DNA from: Schlesneria sp.
Lineage (GTDB): Bacteria > Planctomycetota > Planctomycetia > Planctomycetales > Planctomycetaceae
Length of the DNA: 16,970 bases
Assembly: GCA_025353525.1 (NCBI GenBank)
Contig: JANXOO010000369.1
Span: 1-16,970 of the forward strand
Reading direction: 5' to 3'
Within the stretch, counting starts at the first letter, position 1. The number at the start of each line of letters is the position of its first letter. A program made the position numbers and the translations under genes. Of the stretch, positions 13,969 through 16,970 are shown piece by piece. The notes beneath the pieces are model-generated. The model had not been told where the DNA came from, searched no databases, and saw nothing but the letters and a program-made list of their open reading frames with translations.

Positions 13969-14580
13969 CTACTCGCTCAGAAAGGTTCGCCAGCATTCGT
14001 ATTTGCGGCTGTTAAGATGGTGGAAGAGCAACGGGTTGCGAGCCGGTTTGTGCGGCGCTTTCATCAGCTTCATCCCTGCCTCGTTGGGAGTTCTGCCACC
14101 CTTGCGGACGTTACAGTCCAGGCAACAGCAGACAATGTTTTCCCAGGTCGTCGGACCTCCGCGACTTTTGGGCATGACGTGATCGAGGCTGAGGCGATGC
14201 GTTCCGAACCGCTTGCCGCAGTACTGACACCGATTGTCATCGCGCAGGAAGATGTTCCGCCGGTTAAATTTCACTCCGTTTCGCGGAAGTCGGTCGTATC
14301 GCAACAGCCGAATAATCCTTGGTACCTGAATTTCGAAATTGACGGCGCGAATCCAGTCGGCATCTCCGGCCTCATCGAGCGCCAATTTCAAAAGTCCGAC
14401 ATCCCGCCAGTTTTCGAAATCGTACGAGTGAAACGTGCCTTCGTCGACGGCAATCACTTCTGCTGCCCCTTTGTAGAGCAGGCAGAACGCACGAGTCACC
14501 GTCAGGACATGCACCGGTAGATAGTGGCGATTCAGTGCCAGAACACTGGACTGAATCGCCGGACTGTGAGCTGCAATCAT
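13969..14580 (-). CDS. HNH endonuclease family protein
   Basis: The 203-residue protein belongs to a widespread bacterial HNH family whose biological role is not firmly known. Features seen are: an N-terminal part SVLALNRHYLPVHVLTVTRA (12-31), typical of this family; a first zinc pair CQYC (118-121); the catalytic segment SLDHVMPKSRGG with D133-H134; N148 in WENIV; a second pair C153/C156 in CLDCN; and the terminal RKGGRTP. All HNH residues appear intact. I chose the ATG at 14580, because homologues start just before SVLALN and GGAG lies ten bases upstream. A longer frame up to 14748 adds 56 Arg/Ser-rich residues unlike the family. It lies 91 bp downstream of nothing recognisable on its own strand and 91 bp upstream of the S9 gene, with which it may share a transcript. 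Confidence 0.88.
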   Translation of the reverse strand: MIAAHSPAIQSSVLALNRHYLPVHVLTVTRAFCLLYKGAAEVIAVDEGTFHSYDFENWRDVGLLKLALDEAGDADWIRAVNFEIQVPRIIRLLRYDRLPRNGVKFNRRNIFLRDDNRCQYCGKRFGTHRLSLDHVMPKSRGGPTTWENIVCCCLDCNVRKGGRTPNEAGMKLMKAPHKPARNPLLFHHLNSRKYECWRTFLSE

Positions 14581-15130
14581 CTCGCCTGTGCTCCTTCGCA
14601 CTGGACAAGCGGGGCGCCTCGTGTGCATGACATCGGCGGACTGCGTTCGAAAGGATCTGGACCGAAGACCTCGCAGTCGCCGACTGGAATCGTATTCTAG
14701 ACAGCTCACCGATCTGACGGCAACGAAGTCAAACCACTTCTGAATCATTTCCCGATGCAGAAGTGGTCCGGCCCCGACACGGTTTGCGCAAATGGCTTGT
14801 GTTTAAGGGTTGTTGATGAAAATCCCGTCGCACCACGGCGTCATTGATGCCAATTGTGCCGTCCGTAAACGACGTACCGGGCGGATACCGTGAGTGCGAC
14901 TCATCATAGAAATCTACCGCCCGCCGGGATTCCGGTAATGATCGGGTTAATGGGATACCCTTACCGAATCTATGTGCCGACAGTGTGAGCGTCATTGGTC
15001 CAGATCAGGAGCGGCAGAATGTCCCTTCTTTTTTTAATCTGATAGACTCGTCAGATTGAGACTGTTCGAGCCCTCTTTTAGTTTCTCGGCAGTTGAAGAC
15101 ACTCGGCCGCATTATCGCGATGGAGAGCAA
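14581..15130. other. Divergent intergenic region, no gene recognised
   Basis: This 550-bp stretch separates the HNH gene (minus) from the glycosidase gene (plus) and should hold both promoters. An open frame on the minus strand at 14729-14995 gives a translation I cannot match to any family. A seven-base T-run (15029-15035) runs straight into the palindrome at 15036-15057. GGAG at 15122-15125 is the ribosome binding site of the glycosidase gene. I cannot name promoter boxes with confidence. Confidence 0.5.
15036..15057. promoter_or_regulatory. Inverted repeat upstream of the glycosidase gene
   Basis: AATCTGA (15036-15042) and TCAGATT (15051-15057) form a perfect 7-bp inverted repeat with an eight-base centre. 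The T-run lies before it on the + strand, and the matching A-run lies after it on the minus strand, so it does not fit an intrinsic terminator in either direction. At 74 bp before the GTG it could be an operator for a carbohydrate-responsive regulator, but nothing identifies the protein. Confidence 0.35.
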
Positions 15131-16970
15131 GTGGGAAATTTTCCGGCGAACGCGAAGTGGTTTCGTTTGATTGTTTTGACAATCGCGTTGACACTTGTCC
15201 CGAAGCACTTGATTCAGGCTGGTGACGAAGTCGGCGCCATCGTCTCAGTCTCAACAACGTCGCCGGACGGCAACGGAGACCGACCGACAGCCGATGAAGT
15301 GAGGCTGAGCGCGGATTTTTCTGTCCAGACAGGAGCCGTTCGCCCGCTCCACGGAATCAACAAAGGTCCGCTGGCTCCGGGCGGACTTTTCGACGTGATC
15401 CAGGAGCAAAAGGAACTGGGGATTCCGTTCACGCGTCTTCATGACTGTGGATGGCCTAACCCGTATGTAGTAGATCACCACGTGGTTTTCCCCAATCCAG
15501 ACGCTGATCCATCGCTGCCTGAAAGTTACGATTTCCGGCTGACCGACGAATACATCGAGGCGGTGTGCAAGACCGGCGCGGAACCCATTTACCGCTTGGG
15601 CGAGAGCATCGAACACACCAGCGTGAAGCGATTTGTGCATCCACCTGCGGATATGGAAAAGTGGGCGGCGGTCTGCATTGGAATCATCCGTCATTACAAC
15701 GAAGGCTGGGCCAACGGATTTCAACACCGCATCCGCTACTGGGAAATCTGGAACGAGCCTGAAAACCGCCCCGCGATGTGGAATGGGACGGATGACGACT
15801 ACTTGCGGCTCTACCGCATTGCGGCCACAGCCATCAAAAAGCAGTTCCCCGACCTGAAAGTGGGCGGCCCCGCACTCGGCGCCAGCGGTAGTTTTGTGAA
15901 TGGAGAGTTTTGCCCCACGGATTTCGCAGTGAACTTTCTGGCAATGTGCCGCAAAGACAATGTGCCGCTCAACTTTTTCTCGTGGCACTGTTACACGGCC
16001 GACCCCAACGAGCTTTCAGCTCGCGCTCGCGCCGTCCGGAGGTTGCTTGATTCCAGGGGGTTCACCGAAACCGAGAGCCATCTCAACGAATGGAATTACC
16101 TTCCCGGCAACGATTGGGGGTCAATTTCCCGCTCTGGAACTCCCGCAACCCGCCAACGCACTTACGAAGAGATGTCCGGCCCGCGAGGAGCCGCTTTCAT
16201 CGCTGCCGCGCTACTGGAGCTTCAGGACGCACCGGTGAACTTATGCAACTTCTTTCACGGTGAATTGGGAGGGTTCGGCATTTTCACCGAACAAGGCGTA
16301 CCACTAAAAGTCTATCAGGCCCTTCGAGCGTTTCAGGGGCTGATGGAAACGCCAGGACGCGTGGAAACTCGGGGGGCAGTCGCAGGGAAAATCGCCTTCG
16401 CTGCCGGGCTGAGCGCCGACGGCCGCGAAGCGACATTGCTAGTGAGCAATTTTGCCGACCCGCACTCGGAGGTCGTCCTGAAATGGAAAAGTTTCACGTG
16501 GACCGGCGGGGTAACTGCTGAGATTCGCACCGTCGATGCCGCAAGCGATTTCACGAACGTGCGGACCGAGTCGGTAGCAGATGAAAACCCCGCCCTTCAG
16601 CTGCCACTGAAGGCGCCAGCCCTCGCGCTGATTCGTCTGCGCCCCACAGATGGCGTGATGGCCAGGACGAAGTTGTCGGTGACTTCACCCGCGAACCGGC
16701 TGGTATTCCAACGAAATCAGGCCGGAAACGCCGCACTCTCTGTTGCCGGGAACTGCGCTTGGCCGGGCGCGTTGGTCGAGGTGCGGACGATTGATCTGGC
16801 CACAGGCAAGGCCAGCGAATGGATCTCATTAGGGACGGTTCGGCAGGACACCACTTATAGGGGTAGCATCACTGTCGCAGCCGGCTGGTATTCGCTGGAA
16901 GTCCGCTCGCTTGGCGAAGGGCTTTCGGCTATTTCTACCGTTGAGCGAGTTGGCGTCGGGGAGGTGTTTG
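15131..16970 (+). CDS. Secreted GH39-like glycosidase fused to sialate O-acetylesterase-type domain, 3'-truncated
   Basis: The frame is open from 15038 and runs off the window. I place the start at GTG 15131, preceded by GGAG (15122-15125). The first 30 or so residues form a signal peptide (basic start, then LIVLTIALTLV, ending near QAG). Residues of about 63-390 are a TIM barrel like GH39 and other clan GH-A enzymes, which hydrolyse beta-xylosidic or related bonds. The acid/base is probably Glu209 in WNEPEN, and the nucleophile is probably Glu320 in LNEWN. A beta-sandwich follows (about 395-510). From residue 517 the sequence changes to SPANRLVFQR...GNCAWPGALVEV, ending VGVGEVF. This is how sialate O-acetylesterase (SASA, SGNH-hydrolase) proteins begin just before their GQSN catalytic block. 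The substrate is unknown; acetylated plant or algal polysaccharide is a reasonable guess. Confidence 0.85.
   Translation, partial: MGNFPANAKWFRLIVLTIALTLVPKHLIQAGDEVGAIVSVSTTSPDGNGDRPTADEVRLSADFSVQTGAVRPLHGINKGPLAPGGLFDVIQEQKELGIPFTRLHDCGWPNPYVVDHHVVFPNPDADPSLPESYDFRLTDEYIEAVCKTGAEPIYRLGESIEHTSVKRFVHPPADMEKWAAVCIGIIRHYNEGWANGFQHRIRYWEIWNEPENRPAMWNGTDDDYLRLYRIAATAIKKQFPDLKVGGPALGASGSFVNGEFCPTDFAVNFLAMCRKDNVPLNFFSWHCYTADPNELSARARAVRRLLDSRGFTETESHLNEWNYLPGNDWGSISRSGTPATRQRTYEEMSGPRGAAFIAAALLELQDAPVNLCNFFHGELGGFGIFTEQGVPLKVYQALRAFQGLMETPGRVETRGAVAGKIAFAAGLSADGREATLLVSNFADPHSEVVLKWKSFTWTGGVTAEIRTVDAASDFTNVRTESVADENPALQLPLKAPALALIRLRPTDGVMARTKLSVTSPANRLVFQRNQAGNAALSVAGNCAWPGALVEVRTIDLATGKASEWISLGTVRQDTTYRGSITVAAGWYSLEVRSLGEGLSAISTVERVGVGEVF

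Noticed and set aside
13504..14520. 338-codon plus-strand open frame spanning the S9 start and the HNH gene
   Set aside because: It is antisense to two well-supported genes and crosses their intergenic gap; the translation has no recognisable domain.
14581..14748. Upstream extension of the HNH protein by 56 residues
   Set aside because: The extension is Arg/Ser-rich and unlike the family, and the ATG at 14580 has its own GGAG site and the usual N-terminus after it.
14729..14995. 88-codon minus-strand open frame in the HNH/glycosidase gap
   Set aside because: I could not match it to any family or see a ribosome binding site; it may be a decayed remnant but there is no positive support.
1..16970. 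CRISPR arrays, tRNA or rRNA genes, insertion sequences
   Set aside because: I saw no regularly spaced direct repeats of suitable length, no tRNA cloverleaf or rRNA-like stretch, and no transposase frame or terminal inverted repeats with target duplications.

Overview
The window looks like a chromosomal segment of a planctomycete (Planctomycetota, probably Planctomycetales). I infer this from the mix of gene types, the moderately high GC, the hairpin repeats with GGGGAC/GTCCCC arms, and a planctomycete-style glycoside hydrolase/esterase fusion. No database search was possible, so the taxonomy is an inference. I see no rRNA, tRNA, CRISPR array, transposase or phage gene.

Layout. (1) Positions 1-2898, + strand: two consecutive MoeA-type molybdopterin molybdenumtransferase genes. 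The first is cut by the window edge. The second is a full-length MoeA fused to a C-terminal periplasmic-binding-protein-like domain. (2) 3059-3613, +: pyrE, behind a long hairpin repeat. (3) 3663-8229, -: a two-gene unit of the SbcCD/YhaO-YhaN type. It has a calcineurin-like phosphoesterase homologue that has lost almost every metal ligand, followed by a 1051-residue Rad50/YhaN-like ATPase with two membrane helices in the middle of its coiled coil. A small VF530-family gene lies upstream on the same strand. (4) 8823-10329, +: an exported thioredoxin-fold protein and hemD (uroporphyrinogen-III synthase), separated by a second copy of the hairpin repeat. (5) 10330-10892: a gene-poor stretch that holds an integron attC-like site, which overlaps the 3' end of a four-helix membrane protein gene (10893-11465, -). 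(6) 11595-13877, -: a dipeptidyl-peptidase-IV-like S9 peptidase. (7) 13969-14580, -: an HNH endonuclease. (8) 15131 to the window end, +: a secreted GH39-like glycosidase whose C-terminus enters a sialate-O-acetylesterase-type domain just as the window ends. The usual tools miss this gene because it starts with GTG and has no stop in the window.

The housekeeping genes (moeA, pyrE, hemD) serve molybdenum cofactor, pyrimidine and tetrapyrrole synthesis and show no clear mutual link. The most unusual unit is the pair at 3663-8229. It reads as a membrane-anchored SMC-like ATPase whose nuclease partner appears catalytically dead although its reading frame is intact. Other points of interest are two interspersed repeat families that recur about 6.5-8.5 kb apart, a 9-bp repeat placed directly against the start of the second moeA, the attC-like element, and the glycosidase-esterase fusion.
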